From positions 1-64,000 of the forward strand of contig NZ_JAHLDL010000015.1 of NCBI RefSeq assembly GCF_018861315.1: 64,000 nucleotides of DNA. The letters run 5' to 3'. A program made the translations under genes and the position numbers. Source of the stretch: Clostridium bowmanii (GTDB lineage Bacteria > Bacillota > Clostridia > Clostridiales > Clostridiaceae). The notes below the pieces were generated by a model. That model searched no databases and was not told where the DNA came from. It was given only the letters and a program-made list of their open reading frames with translations. Positions 25,034-34,094 of this stretch are shown in pieces. Within the stretch, counting starts at the first letter, position 1, and the number at the start of each line of letters is the position of its first letter.

Positions 25034-26428
25034 ATGAATCAAACAAAAGAATTAGGAACAGAAAGTATTGGAAAACTACTTTTAAAGTTTTCTATACCTG
25101 CTATAACGGGTATGATAGTGAGTGCATTATACAACATTGTAGATCGAATATACATAGGTCACATAAAGGGAGTAGGATCTTTTGCTCTTTCAGGACTTGC
25201 TATCACCTTTCCTATATCAGTTATTATAATGGCTTTTGGAATGCTTGTGGGTATAGGCGCTAGTGCAGTAATATCAATAAAACTAGGAGAAAAAGACAAA
25301 AATACTGCAGATGATATTTTAGGAAATGCACTAATACTTATAACAATAATATCCTTAGTAATTGGAATACTTGGAGTTTTGTTTTTAAACAAACTTTTAA
25401 TCTTATTCGGGGCAAGTAAAAGTAGTATACCCTATGCAAAAGCATATATACAAATTATACTTATGGGATCCGTTTTTCAAAATATAGGCTTTGGTATCAA
25501 CAATATTATTAGAGCTGAAGGTAATCCCAAAATGGCAATGCTTACAATGGTATTTGGTGCAGTTATTAATATTATATTAGATCCAATATTAATATTTGGT
25601 TTTAATATGGGAATTGAAGGTGCTGCAATAGCAACTGTAATTTCCCAAGCCTTTAATACGTTATGGGTATTAAAATACTTTACTTTTAAGAATAGTGGAA
25701 GTATTCTTAAGCTAAATAAGGCGAATTTAAAGCTAAACAAGCATATTATAAAGCAAATTTTTGCTATTGGGATGGCACCTTTTTCTATGCAAATTGCGTC
25801 AAGCCTTGTAATTATTTTATATAATAAAGGGCTTTACTCTTATGGTGGGGATCTTGCAATAGCTGCTATGGGAATACTAAACAGCATATCAATGCTTGTC
25901 TTTATGCCTATATTTGGTATAAGTCAAGGAATTCAGCCTATAATAGGATATAATTATGGGGCTAAATTGTACCCTAGAGTTTTAAAAGTTCTAAAGCTTG
26001 CTATAACGTTAGGTACGTGCATTGTTACAATTGGATTTATTGCAGTTCAACTATTTGCGAAACCGCTTATTTCTGTGTTTGTAGGTAATAATCCTGCACT
26101 AATAAATTTGGGCGCCCGTGGACTTAGAATTGATTTGATTTTTTTACCTATTTTAGGCTTTCAAATTTTAGGAGCAAGCTATTTTCAAGCAATAAATGAG
26201 GCGAAAATTTCAATGATTTTAAGTATATTGAGACAAGTAATAGTATTAATTCCACTTATTCTTATTCTTCCATTATTTTTTAAATTGGATGGATTATGGC
26301 TTTCACAACCATGTGCAGATATTATTGCATCGGCACTTACTGCATTTTTTCTTTATAAAAGTATAGAAGGACTTAAAGAAAAAAGTATAGGCAATAAAGA
26401 AATTGAAGAAAAATTATCAAAGCAGTAA
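25034..26428 (+). CDS. MATE-family efflux transporter (MepA-like)
   Basis: The 464-residue protein has twelve predicted helices and the MATE pattern, with LGTESIGKLLLKFSIPAI at the N-terminus and NNIIRAEGNPKMA and YNYGAKLYPRV in the halves. Members extrude cationic drugs or metabolites in exchange for Na+ or H+. GGAGG lies ten bases before ATG 25034, with a TATACT box about 40 bases earlier. Substrate unknown. The next gene starts 73 bases later with its own TATAAT box. Confidence 0.88.
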   Translation: MNQTKELGTESIGKLLLKFSIPAITGMIVSALYNIVDRIYIGHIKGVGSFALSGLAITFPISVIIMAFGMLVGIGASAVISIKLGEKDKNTADDILGNALILITIISLVIGILGVLFLNKLLILFGASKSSIPYAKAYIQIILMGSVFQNIGFGINNIIRAEGNPKMAMLTMVFGAVINIILDPILIFGFNMGIEGAAIATVISQAFNTLWVLKYFTFKNSGSILKLNKANLKLNKHIIKQIFAIGMAPFSMQIASSLVIILYNKGLYSYGGDLAIAAMGILNSISMLVFMPIFGISQGIQPIIGYNYGAKLYPRVLKVLKLAITLGTCIVTIGFIAVQLFAKPLISVFVGNNPALINLGARGLRIDLIFLPILGFQILGASYFQAINEAKISMILSILRQVIVLIPLILILPLFFKLDGLWLSQPCADIIASALTAFFLYKSIEGLKEKSIGNKEIEEKLSKQ

Positions 26429-26501
26429 GTTAAAAGGTAATGGTAATGGTCCATGAATTTTCAAAATATGGTATAATGTGCAAAGACGAGGGGGCAATAC
26501 T

Positions 26502-26996
26502 ATGGATCATGTTTATGAACAACTAGTAACAACATATAAAACAGGAGCTTATAAAACAATAAATGCAGCAACATTTATATTTGCAATAATAGGGCTATTA
26601 GCTTTTAGCATAAATTTAATTTTTGCTATAGTGCTATTGTGTTTTGCAATAGGGAGTTTCTTCTTCAAGAAAAAATTATTTGTAGAGTATGAGTATCAAT
26701 TTATATATGGTGAAATCAAAATAGATAAGATAATAGAATTGAAAAAAAGAAGTACAGTAGTTACTTTTAATATAAAAGAGGTTGGACTTCTAGCATGGGA
26801 GGGTAGTGATGCTTTAAAAGATTATTCTAACAAGCCTAGTGCTATAGTGAATGCCTATCCTAATACTTCAAAGGAAAGAATTTTTGTTGCAATGGTAACA
26901 GAAGGAAACAATAAAATGCAATTAAAGTTTGTGCCAGATGAAGAGTTTTTGAATCGTTGCTTTAAAATTAATCCAAGAGCAATAAAAAGAGTATAA
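26502..26996 (+). CDS. Hypothetical membrane protein (DUF6106-like)
   Basis: This 164-residue protein has two closely spaced N-terminal membrane helices (about residues 20-60) followed by a soluble beta-rich domain with YEYQFIYGEIKIDKI and EVGLLAWEGSD. The arrangement resembles small clostridial membrane proteins grouped as DUF6106; that name is from memory and not checked. ATG 26502 follows GAGGGGG. It has a TATAAT box at 26472 and a terminator right after the stop. No function is known. Confidence 0.65.
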   Translation: MDHVYEQLVTTYKTGAYKTINAATFIFAIIGLLAFSINLIFAIVLLCFAIGSFFFKKKLFVEYEYQFIYGEIKIDKIIELKKRSTVVTFNIKEVGLLAWEGSDALKDYSNKPSAIVNAYPNTSKERIFVAMVTEGNNKMQLKFVPDEEFLNRCFKINPRAIKRV

Positions 26997-26998
26997 AT

Positions 26999-27036
26999 AA
27001 AGCCTTTGCATTACTTTATAAAGTTGCAAAGGCTTT
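26999..27036. terminator. Bidirectional terminator
   Basis: AAAGCCTTTGCA (26999-27010) pairs with TGCAAAGGCTTT (27025-27036). It lies between converging genes. Confidence 0.75.
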
Positions 27037-27042
27037 AAAAAA

Positions 27043-28023
27043 TTATTTTAATATCATTCGTTGGTCTCCACCGTATTCAATGCCGCAACACAAACCATCC
27101 TCACAAAATATGTCCTTAGAAGTTGTTTTATCTATAAGAGTAACCTTTACTGAGGCTTTTAAATTTTCATCCACTAGTGGAACCATTTTATCATCTCTAG
27201 GTCCCATACAGAGCATGAAATCTTTTTTATCGGTTTTTGTTTCAATTATTAATTTATATTTTTTATTTTCACTAGTGATTATAACATCCACATCATTTTG
27301 TATAATGTCTAAGGTGCTTCTATTTATTGTTGTAAATTTATAAAATTTATCCTCTACATATAATCCAATTAAAAAGCCTCTAAAGCTTGTTATCATAAAA
27401 GGAATATGGCCTATAGAGCAACTAATGGAGGCTTTTCTATTTTTGAAACTATTGCACTGTACCCAAGTCCAAGAATAAGGAAAAGCAGAGCCCCAATTTT
27501 TTTCTACATAACCTTTTCCACCAGTAAAATCTATATCTTCACCATTAATACATAGGCAGCCTTTAAGATCCATGTCCATAACTGAAACTTGACTATAACA
27601 TTGCATTGAAGGTATAAAATTGTAGTATCCCATGCTTCCAGGATTTATTACAGAGTCTGGCCATTTTAGAAGATTTTCAAAGGAAATACAACCATTTATT
27701 TTATCAAGGTTATCATTTATATTTAAAGAAATTTCCTTTAAAGAAAAATTGTTATTTGCAATATTTATATTAAACTCATTGTTACTTTTAGAGTGAAATT
27801 CATCTTTGGAAAATTTTTTATAGCTATAACTCACTTTATTACCTTGTAATATTTGAATAAAAGAGTGGGAGTTTTCAACGGATTTACCAAGGTAAATTCC
27901 AGGTATTAAAGATAGTACATTAGTCATATTTTTATCTACTAATTTGAAGTACCAGCCTTCGAAAAAATTACTTTTTTTATTATTTCCATGAAAAACATCT
28001 GGGTTTATTATATTTTTTAACAT
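27043..28023 (-). CDS. Tocopherol cyclase-like protein
   Basis: This 326-residue protein resembles the tocopherol cyclase family (PF14249): an opening NPDVFHGNNKKSNFFEGWYFK, GSMGYYNFIPSMQCYSQVSVMD and GYVEKNWGSAFPYSWTWVQCN. In plants and cyanobacteria these close the chromanol ring of tocopherol, but clostridia make no tocopherol, so the bacterial homologue must act on another lipid or prenyl compound or bind one. AAGGAGC precedes ATG 28023; the longer start at 28101 has no site. It is divergent from the ECF sigma operon with a 281-base gap that contains no other gene. Confidence 0.8.
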   Translation of the reverse strand: MLKNIINPDVFHGNNKKSNFFEGWYFKLVDKNMTNVLSLIPGIYLGKSVENSHSFIQILQGNKVSYSYKKFSKDEFHSKSNNEFNINIANNNFSLKEISLNINDNLDKINGCISFENLLKWPDSVINPGSMGYYNFIPSMQCYSQVSVMDMDLKGCLCINGEDIDFTGGKGYVEKNWGSAFPYSWTWVQCNSFKNRKASISCSIGHIPFMITSFRGFLIGLYVEDKFYKFTTINRSTLDIIQNDVDVIITSENKKYKLIIETKTDKKDFMLCMGPRDDKMVPLVDENLKASVKVTLIDKTTSKDIFCEDGLCCGIEYGGDQRMILK

Positions 28024-28304
28024 TGGTTGCTCCTTAGAAAGTATGATTTTTTCTATTTTAAGCTGATTTTGTATTTTAATAGTAATAACCGTATAAAACA
28101 ATTCAGTTTATTGTAACACATTTTAACTATTGTTATTCTACATGCTAATAATAATTATCTCTTTGAGGCATTTTAACTTATTTAAGAAGGAGCAAAATAA
28201 AAGCTTTATTATGAATATTATCTAATAATAAAATAAATTGTTATTAGCTTGAAGTGTTTTTATATTTACAATCGTTATATTAAGTGTAAGGACAAAGGGG
28301 GGGG

Positions 28305-28814
28305 ATGGTTATCCAAAAGGATCAGTTTGCAGACTATATAAAACAATATGAACGTTTAATCATTACTATTTGTCTATCCTTTACAAAAAATTACTTTGAT
28401 GCAGAAGATTTGGCACAACAAACCTTTTTGTCTGCCTATACTAATTTTAATAAATTTGATGGGGTGAATTTTAAAGCTTGGCTTACTAAAATTGCTGCAA
28501 ATAAATGTAAAGATTTTCTTAAAAGCCCTGCAAGAGCAATTCATTGCCTATCAAATGAAGATTTTGAAGGAGTAGTAGACACGGGAGACTTACCTGAGGA
28601 TACACTTTTAAAAAAACATAGTAGGGAAAAGATATATAGTTTATGTGAGAAACTAAAGGAGCCTTATAGGGCGGTGGCCATAAACTATTTTTGTGAAGAT
28701 ATTAAGCTTTCCGATATGGCAAAAGATACAGGTCAAAGTTTGAAAACATTGCAAACTCATCTGTATAGATCCAAAAAACTGTTAAAAGTTTTGTGGAAGG
28801 AGGAGTTAATGTGA
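28305..28814 (+). CDS. ECF-type RNA polymerase sigma factor
   Basis: The 169-residue protein has sigma region 2 (YFDAEDLAQQTFLSAYTNFNKF) and region 4 with a helix-turn-helix (IKLSDMAKDTGQSLKTLQTHLYRSKK), joined by a short linker, as in extracytoplasmic-function sigma factors. AAAGGGGGGGG precedes ATG 28305. Its stop overlaps the anti-sigma gene by four bases (GTGA), so the two are translated together. The operon probably controls itself; I could not identify the target promoter. Confidence 0.88.
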   Translation: MVIQKDQFADYIKQYERLIITICLSFTKNYFDAEDLAQQTFLSAYTNFNKFDGVNFKAWLTKIAANKCKDFLKSPARAIHCLSNEDFEGVVDTGDLPEDTLLKKHSREKIYSLCEKLKEPYRAVAINYFCEDIKLSDMAKDTGQSLKTLQTHLYRSKKLLKVLWKEELM

Positions 28815-29269
28815 GTACTACATTATTTAAAGAATATGGTCACTTAACTAAAACATCACTAAAAGCACTTAAAGAGGGTTCACTAAATGACAATGAACTA
28901 ATTTTATTATCAGAACATATTTGCAATTGTGAAGGTTGTGCGGATGCACTAGCTAATAGTTTCAATGATAATGAGCTTGTAGAGGCGCCACTAGGGTTTG
29001 AGCAGGAGGTATTCTACAAAGTGAAAAAGAAAAAAGAAAATAATACTCAGTTTGTGTTTTATTCTCTTCGGGTAGTAATGGCAGCAAGTGTAGCATTAAT
29101 GATTGTTTTTTCAAATGGATTAAATTTTCTAGCTAATACAGAAACCAAAACATTAAAAGTAAACCCAATGAGTTTGAGTACTATTAACACAATTAATGAA
29201 AGTCTTAATGATTTCTCTCAAAAAATAATTAATTTGGAGGTTTTTAATAATGAAAAAGGAAAAAAGTAA
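28811..29269 (+). CDS. Membrane anti-sigma factor with zinc-finger-like motif
   Basis: The 152-residue protein has an N-terminal cytoplasmic domain with SEHICNCEGCAD, resembling the HxxxCxxC zinc motif of anti-sigma factors, one membrane helix near residues 85-107 (VVMAASVALMIVFSNGLNFL) and a short outer tail. GTG 28811 is chosen because AAGGAGGAG lies six bases upstream and it overlaps the sigma stop. It should hold the sigma factor until an envelope signal arrives. Confidence 0.8.
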   Translation: MSTTLFKEYGHLTKTSLKALKEGSLNDNELILLSEHICNCEGCADALANSFNDNELVEAPLGFEQEVFYKVKKKKENNTQFVFYSLRVVMAASVALMIVFSNGLNFLANTETKTLKVNPMSLSTINTINESLNDFSQKIINLEVFNNEKGKK

Positions 29270-29774
29270 GTTTTTAACCTTTTGTTTTTCAATGTTACCT
29301 GGTGCAGGTCACATGTATATGGGCTTTATGAAGATGGGTCTATCATTTATGGCAGCATTCTTCTTTTTAATATTTCTTTCTAGTTGGCTGTCTATAGGCC
29401 CACTGCTATTTGTTTTACCACTAATCTGGTTTTATTCGTTTTTCGATTGTATAAACAAACGTTATTCAACGGATGAAGAATTTTTGCTCTTAGAGGATGA
29501 TTATTTATTTTCACTTGATGAATTAGGAAACATAGATTGGGGTATATTAAAAAAACACAGGTTGGTTTCAGGAATAATACTAGTACTCCTTGGTGTCTAC
29601 TTAATATGGATTAACACTATAAACAGTTTAACGGGATATATTTCTGACGAAGTATATAACGCGATTCATAATATAACAAGAATGGCTCCTCAAATAATCA
29701 TAGGTGTTGTAATAATTGTTATAGGTACAAAGCTTATTATAGGTAAAAAAAGAGAGTGTGATATGAATGATTAA
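29250..29774 (+). CDS. Multi-helix membrane protein of the sigma operon
   Basis: This 174-residue protein begins KFLTFCFSMLPGAGHMYMGF, a TM2-domain-like opening, followed by two more helices, an acidic loop (DEEFLLLEDDYLFSLDE) and two C-terminal helices (VSGIILVLLGVYLIW and APQIIIGVVIIVIG) resembling LiaF-type membrane regions. It overlaps the anti-sigma gene by 20 bases with GGAGG upstream. It is probably an effector or sensor of envelope state; no enzymatic motif is visible. Confidence 0.7.
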   Translation: MKKEKSKFLTFCFSMLPGAGHMYMGFMKMGLSFMAAFFFLIFLSSWLSIGPLLFVLPLIWFYSFFDCINKRYSTDEEFLLLEDDYLFSLDELGNIDWGILKKHRLVSGIILVLLGVYLIWINTINSLTGYISDEVYNAIHNITRMAPQIIIGVVIIVIGTKLIIGKKRECDMND

Positions 29775-30072
29775 GGGACGCAGGGTGGGGACATTTACCA
29801 CAGGAATAGTTTTAGTTATATTTGGCATAATGTTTTTATTACGATTAATAAATCCAAATATTAATTATTTACTTATAGCATCCATGTGGCCACTGGTTTT
29901 AATTATACTGGGTATTGAAATTATTGTAGCCTATATAATAAACAAGGAAGAGATAATGAAATATGATTTCAGCGCAATATTCCTTATAATAATGGTATCA
30001 TTCTTTGCAATGGGAATGGGGTGTATGGAGTATGTAATTACTCATATGTCGCAGTTTAGAACAGTATTTTAA
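29767..30072 (+). CDS. Small LiaI/LiaF-like membrane protein
   Basis: The 101-residue protein has three helices with TTGIVLVIFGIMFLL and WPLVLIILGIEIIVAY, the pattern of LiaI/LiaF-TM (DUF5668-like) domains found in envelope-stress operons. It starts inside the preceding stop (overlap of eight bases) and ends the four-gene operon, followed by a terminator. Confidence 0.72.
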   Translation: MIKGRRVGTFTTGIVLVIFGIMFLLRLINPNINYLLIASMWPLVLIILGIEIIVAYIINKEEIMKYDFSAIFLIIMVSFFAMGMGCMEYVITHMSQFRTVF

Positions 30073-30116
30073 ATTGTGAAACCTGTGAACTCTAAAATAT
30101 TTTCCGAGATAACAAA

Positions 30117-30155
30117 AATGTCAGATATGTTTTAATAACATATCTGGCATTTTTC
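30117..30155 (+). terminator. Terminator of the sigma operon
   Basis: AATGTCAGATATGTT (30117-30131) pairs with AACATATCTGGCATT (30137-30151) with one G-T pair, then TTTT. Confidence 0.75.
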
Positions 30156-30200
30156 AGATATAAGTTCATTGTATGTAAACTTTATATCTATATAAAATAA

Positions 30201-31319
30201 TTATTCTGTAAGTGGGAACCAACCTGGTGTATTTATAATTGCATTCCAAAGTGGTTCTGGTATATCTAAAGATTTTCCACGAGATTTACTTAATGTAGTA
30301 CGTATTTCCGAAAAATTCTCGTTTTGAACTTTGTATGCCCAATCAGGTTCCATTATTATTTCTCTACCAAGGGCTACAAATGCTGCACCACTATCAAGTA
30401 CCTTTATAGCATCGCCGGGTGTATGGATAGACCCAACACCAATGAAAGGGACTCTACCATGGATTTGGTCAAGTATCTTGCAAATTATAGGGCTCGTGCT
30501 GTTGGTATCTCGCATTGAACTTTGCCAGAAATCCATTATGGAAGCATGCAAGTAACTTAGTCCTTGATTTGCTAATGCATCTATAAATAAAAGTGTATCA
30601 TCTAAAGTTATCCCTGGATTTTCTGTTTCCTCTGGAGAAAATCTATAGCCAATTATAAATGAAGCTCCAGCCTCTTCTTTTACAACTTTTTTGACTTCGG
30701 CTATAACAGCCAATGGGAAATTCATTCGTTTTTCTACGTTTCCTCCCCAAAAATCACTCCTACGATTTGAGTGAGGAGAAACAAATTGTTGTAATAAATA
30801 TGTGTTAGCACCATGAATTTCCACACCATCAAAACCTGCAGCTATTGCAAGTTTTGCTGTTTTACCAAAGGCTTTAATAATATCTTGAATTTCTAATTCT
30901 GTCATTTCTCTAGGTGTCATTGCACCGGGTCTTTCTGGTGCTACAGCACTGGCACTAATAGTTTGTCCACCTGGTATTTCAGCAGGAATAGCCATTCTAC
31001 CACCATGGAACATTTGTAGAATGGCTATGGCGCCTTCTCCCTTTATAGTCTGAGCTAATTTTTTTAGACTTGGTAAAAAGCTAGTATCATAGGCGGCAAA
31101 TTGGCCTGGAAAGCCTTTGCCAGATTCACTTACATAGGTTGTTGCAGTAATAACCATACCTACACCCTTTGATCTTGCTTTATAATAACTTAATTCTGAC
31201 TCAGATACAGTTCCGTCGCTATTACCTGAAAAAGTGGTCATAGGAGCCATAACTATGGGATTTTTTACATTTATTGATGAACCTAAGGTTCTAGACTTAA
31301 GTAGTTTTTCTATTTTCAA
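30201..31319 (-). CDS. Old Yellow Enzyme-family NADH:flavin oxidoreductase
   Basis: The 372-residue TIM-barrel flavoprotein has the FMN-binding opening KNPIVMAPMTT, the catalytic pair in VEIHGANTYLLQQF, SPHSNRRSDFWGG and the phosphate-binding GVGSIHTPGDA and ALGREIIMEPDW. It lacks the Fe-S domain of enoate reductases, so it is a stand-alone ene-reductase that reduces activated C=C bonds; the true substrate is unknown. AAAGGGAGAG precedes ATG 31319. It appears monocistronic. Confidence 0.88.
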   Translation of the reverse strand: MKIEKLLKSRTLGSSINVKNPIVMAPMTTFSGNSDGTVSESELSYYKARSKGVGMVITATTYVSESGKGFPGQFAAYDTSFLPSLKKLAQTIKGEGAIAILQMFHGGRMAIPAEIPGGQTISASAVAPERPGAMTPREMTELEIQDIIKAFGKTAKLAIAAGFDGVEIHGANTYLLQQFVSPHSNRRSDFWGGNVEKRMNFPLAVIAEVKKVVKEEAGASFIIGYRFSPEETENPGITLDDTLLFIDALANQGLSYLHASIMDFWQSSMRDTNSTSPIICKILDQIHGRVPFIGVGSIHTPGDAIKVLDSGAAFVALGREIIMEPDWAYKVQNENFSEIRTTLSKSRGKSLDIPEPLWNAIINTPGWFPLTE

Positions 31320-31479
31320 TTTAATCTCTCCCTTTCAAATAAATCTTATTATAATTTCCTTTATTTACATAATACTATATTTGCATACCGTTGTAAACAA
31401 TAATTATTATTGTTAAATATTTATTAACATACATGATTTATTTATTATTTCATATTTAAAACTTGACAATGTACAAGGT

Positions 31480-31677
31480 ATGGATTTATCTCATTTAAAG
31501 GCTGAAAAATTAGAAAGGGCATCTGATAAAGGAGTTTATGGCATTAACATCCAAGATAATAATATACTTACTGATTTTGGAGTGAAAACTGATAATATGA
31601 TTTTATGTATTCCTTGTAATACAAAGCAAATGGACAAGGCTATTTTAGCTGCTAAATGGATTATTGATAATAAATAA
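31480..31677 (+). pseudogene. Short gene fragment, possibly PDZ-like
   Basis: A 65-codon frame encodes DKGVYGINIQDNNILTDFGV and an Ile/Lys-rich end. The spacing weakly resembles a PDZ domain (GV-x-I then a second strand before a helix), as found in HtrA-type proteases. There is no proper ribosome site (AAGG only two bases away) and no upstream coding extension. I think it is the stump of a lost gene, ending at a shared terminator. Confidence in any function is low. Confidence 0.35.
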
Positions 31678-31715
31678 AAAAAAGGCTATTACAAAACTAA
31701 TTGCAGTAGCCTTTT
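31678..31715. terminator. Bidirectional terminator
   Basis: AAAAGGCTA pairs with TAGCCTTTT between the converging fragment and UPF0316 gene. Confidence 0.65.
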
Positions 31716-31721
31716 GTTTGT

Positions 31722-32237
31722 TTATTTTCTAATACCATAACCTCCATATATAGTTTTAGTATCTACTAGGGAAATTACTGCATTAATATTGGTGTTAGTT
31801 ATTAATTTTAACACTTTAGATTTTCTTTTTCTTTTAACATGCAATATAAGCATTTTTTTAGCTTCCTTTAAACCTTCAGCATCCATAATAGTAACACCTA
31901 TATTTTCTGCTCTTAAGGTTCTAGCCAATGTTGGACCATCTTTAACTGATACTATTATATTTAAAGTAATTAGTCCCAGTGCTAGTTTATCTTCTAAAAT
32001 GCAACCAATATAATTTCCGCAAGAAAATCCTAATGCATATGCAACTATTTTAAATGGCTCTTCACTTATTCCAATAAGTACTGTAGTTATTAAATACAAC
32101 CATATAAGTACTTCGAAAAAGCCAATAATAGAACCGAAAAACTTTTCACCTCTAGTTATGAGTACTGTCCTAACAGTTGCAAGAGAAACCTCAATTATTT
32201 TAGCAAAAAAAATTAGAAAATATATAAACATATGCAT
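31722..32237 (-). CDS. UPF0316 (DUF2179/DUF5698) membrane protein
   Basis: This protein of about 171 residues has three N-terminal helices with AKIIEVSLATVRTVLITRGEK, the signature of UPF0316, and a C-terminal DUF2179 domain (GVTIMDAEGLKEAKKMLILHVKRK). DUF2179 domains are ferredoxin-like and have been proposed to bind nucleotides or cyclic dinucleotides; the role is unknown. GGGGGA lies before ATG 32240/32237/32231, and the exact start among these is uncertain. The longer start at 32300 lacks a site. Confidence 0.8.
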   Translation of the reverse strand: MHMFIYFLIFFAKIIEVSLATVRTVLITRGEKFFGSIIGFFEVLIWLYLITTVLIGISEEPFKIVAYALGFSCGNYIGCILEDKLALGLITLNIIVSVKDGPTLARTLRAENIGVTIMDAEGLKEAKKMLILHVKRKRKSKVLKLITNTNINAVISLVDTKTIYGGYGIRK

Positions 32238-32456
32238 CATTCCCCCATGAAAATATTCGTAATTTGCACCTACTCTAGTATAGTATATATTATGATACAT
32301 TTAAAGCGTTTTAGCATGATATATCTATGAAAGTGAATATATATTTTTATTTTTTTATATTGGTAAAAAGTAAAAAAAGGAATTATCTAAAATATGCCGA
32401 AATTATGTATAGAAGTAAGAAATTTGCATAATAAAATTATATGAGGGGGAGATTTG

Positions 32457-32825
32457 ATGATTGAAAATTCGATTAAAGTATTAGTATGTGATGATTCTAT
32501 GTTAATTAGGAAAAAGCTAAAAGAAGTACTAAAAAGTTGTGGTTGTAATGATATTTTAGAAGCTGTTAATGGGCAAGAGGCAATAGACATATACAAAGAG
32601 AGTAATCCGAGCTTGGTATTTATGGATATCATTATGCCTATTAAAAATGGAATACAGGCAGTTAAAGAAATATTAGAATTTGATAAAAATGCAAAAGTAG
32701 TAATGGCTTCTTCAGCAGGTACAAAAGAACATATAAAAGAGGCAATAAAAGTAGGCGCCTTTGAATTTGTACAAAAACCTTGGGAAGCTGAACAAATTAA
32801 TAAGATTCTTCTTAATTTAAAATAG
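32457..32825 (+). CDS. CheY-like single-domain response regulator
   Basis: The 122-residue protein is a lone receiver domain with the acidic pair in VCDDSMLI, the phosphorylated Asp in VFMDIIMP, the conserved Ser in MASSAG and Lys in VQKPW. AGGGGGAG precedes ATG 32457. It is followed 17 bases later by a protein whose C-terminus carries a CheC/CheX phosphatase motif, so the two probably form a phosphorylation and dephosphorylation pair that affects motility or another output. No kinase gene is adjacent. Confidence 0.9.
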   Translation: MIENSIKVLVCDDSMLIRKKLKEVLKSCGCNDILEAVNGQEAIDIYKESNPSLVFMDIIMPIKNGIQAVKEILEFDKNAKVVMASSAGTKEHIKEAIKVGAFEFVQKPWEAEQINKILLNLK

Positions 32826-32842
32826 ATAAGGAGCGTGAAGCT

Positions 32843-33715
32843 ATGTTTAGTCAATATTTTGGTCAATATTTATTAAGTGAAAAATATCTAACAGTGTTGC
32901 AATTGAAGAAAGCACTAGAATATCAACATTCAGTTAGACTAAAACTGGGAGTTTTAGCTATAAATGCGGGATATATGAATGCGCAGCAAGCCAGTGAAGT
33001 ACATCAAATGCAAGCAAAGGTTGATAAACGATTTGGTGAGATAGCTGTAGATCTAGGATATATAAAAGAGGAGCAAGTAGATGAATTGTTATGTTCTCAA
33101 AGCTTTGGTCATCTCTTACTGGCACAAGCCTTAATAGATAAAAACTATATGTCTCTTGAAAGGTTTGAAGGAGCACTTTATGAGTATAAGAAAAAGTATA
33201 ATATCTCTAAGCAGCAATTTGATGCACTACAAAGAGATGATGTAGACGAAATAATAAATGTTTATGTAAACTTAGAAGAGGATAAATATGGAGATGAAAT
33301 AAAACAATATATTTCTTTGTTTATGCGAAATATAATTCGATTTATTGATTCAGAAGTTTATACAAATAAAATTATTAAAGTTGAAGAATGCAAAACAAAA
33401 TGGGTAGTAAGTCAAAGAATAAAAAATTTGATTAATTTACAAACTTATATTAACGCAGAAGAGGAAGTGTTTGTAAAAATTGCTTCTAGATATGCGGAGG
33501 AAGAATTAACAAGTGTGGATGAAATGGCTAAAGATTCAGTGGGTGAATTTTTAAATTTAAACAATGGATTGTATCTTGTAGCCATGTCTAATATGGGAAT
33601 TCAATTAGATATGGAGCCTCAGTCAGTGTCTTTTGAAAAGACAATTTCTTCTACATATATGCTTCAAATAGAATTACCATTTGGTAAAATGGAGCTTATC
33701 ATATCTCATTTATAG
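32843..33715 (+). CDS. Two-part protein: repeated helical N-domain + CheX-like phosphatase domain
   Basis: The N-terminal half holds two related helical units of the MshEN/GSPII_E-N type: GQYLLSEKYLTVLQLKKALE with LGVLAINAGYMNAQQASEV, and FGEIAVDLGYIKEEQVDELL with HLLLAQALIDKNYMS. Some MshEN domains bind cyclic-di-GMP. The C-terminal half resembles CheX; DSVGEFLN near residue 235 fits the CheC/CheX phosphatase pattern (D/S)xxxExxN. It most likely dephosphorylates the CheY-like protein encoded just upstream, under control of its N-terminal half. The domain assignments come from sequence pattern only. Confidence 0.7.
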   Translation: MFSQYFGQYLLSEKYLTVLQLKKALEYQHSVRLKLGVLAINAGYMNAQQASEVHQMQAKVDKRFGEIAVDLGYIKEEQVDELLCSQSFGHLLLAQALIDKNYMSLERFEGALYEYKKKYNISKQQFDALQRDDVDEIINVYVNLEEDKYGDEIKQYISLFMRNIIRFIDSEVYTNKIIKVEECKTKWVVSQRIKNLINLQTYINAEEEVFVKIASRYAEEELTSVDEMAKDSVGEFLNLNNGLYLVAMSNMGIQLDMEPQSVSFEKTISSTYMLQIELPFGKMELIISHL

Positions 33716-33841
33716 AATAGACCATTAAAATTGTTATTTTCTGCGCAAAATGTTATAATGAATATATGAGCGAAAATATTGAAAAATAAAAGTTGTAATT
33801 TATAAATAAGTGTTTAAAAATTTACGAATGGGGTGATGTCT

Positions 33842-33958
33842 GTGTTAGCTTATAATGGTGAAATTTCTACATGCGAAAAACATCTAATAACAACTAACAT
33901 AGGACTAGCTAAATCTATTTCCGTGACAACTAATAAGAAGTTAAATTCTAAAAGATAA
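33842..33958 (+). CDS. Possible 38-residue small protein
   Basis: GTG 33842, six bases after GGGGTG, opens a 38-codon frame (MLAYNGEISTCEKHLITTNI and a basic tail ending LNSKR) that finishes right at a strong terminator. The compact leader-ORF-terminator unit could be a small gene or a non-coding RNA. No homologue is known to me. The rest of the 379-base interval has nothing else. Confidence 0.4.
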   Translation: MLAYNGEISTCEKHLITTNIGLAKSISVTTNKKLNSKR

Positions 33959-33999
33959 AAACACCTAGAAGGCAATATATGCTTTCTAGGTGTTTTATT
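33957..33999 (+). terminator. Intrinsic terminator
   Basis: AAAAACACCTAGAA pairs with TTCTAGGTGTTTT, followed by ATTTTT. It ends the small transcriptional unit before 34095. Confidence 0.75.
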
Positions 34000-34094
34000 T
34001 TTAGAATTTGATAGGTGTGGGATTTATAAATACAACTATTTAGTGTACTAACCTAAACTAAAAAAAATATTTACAAATAAAGGAGAATTCAATT

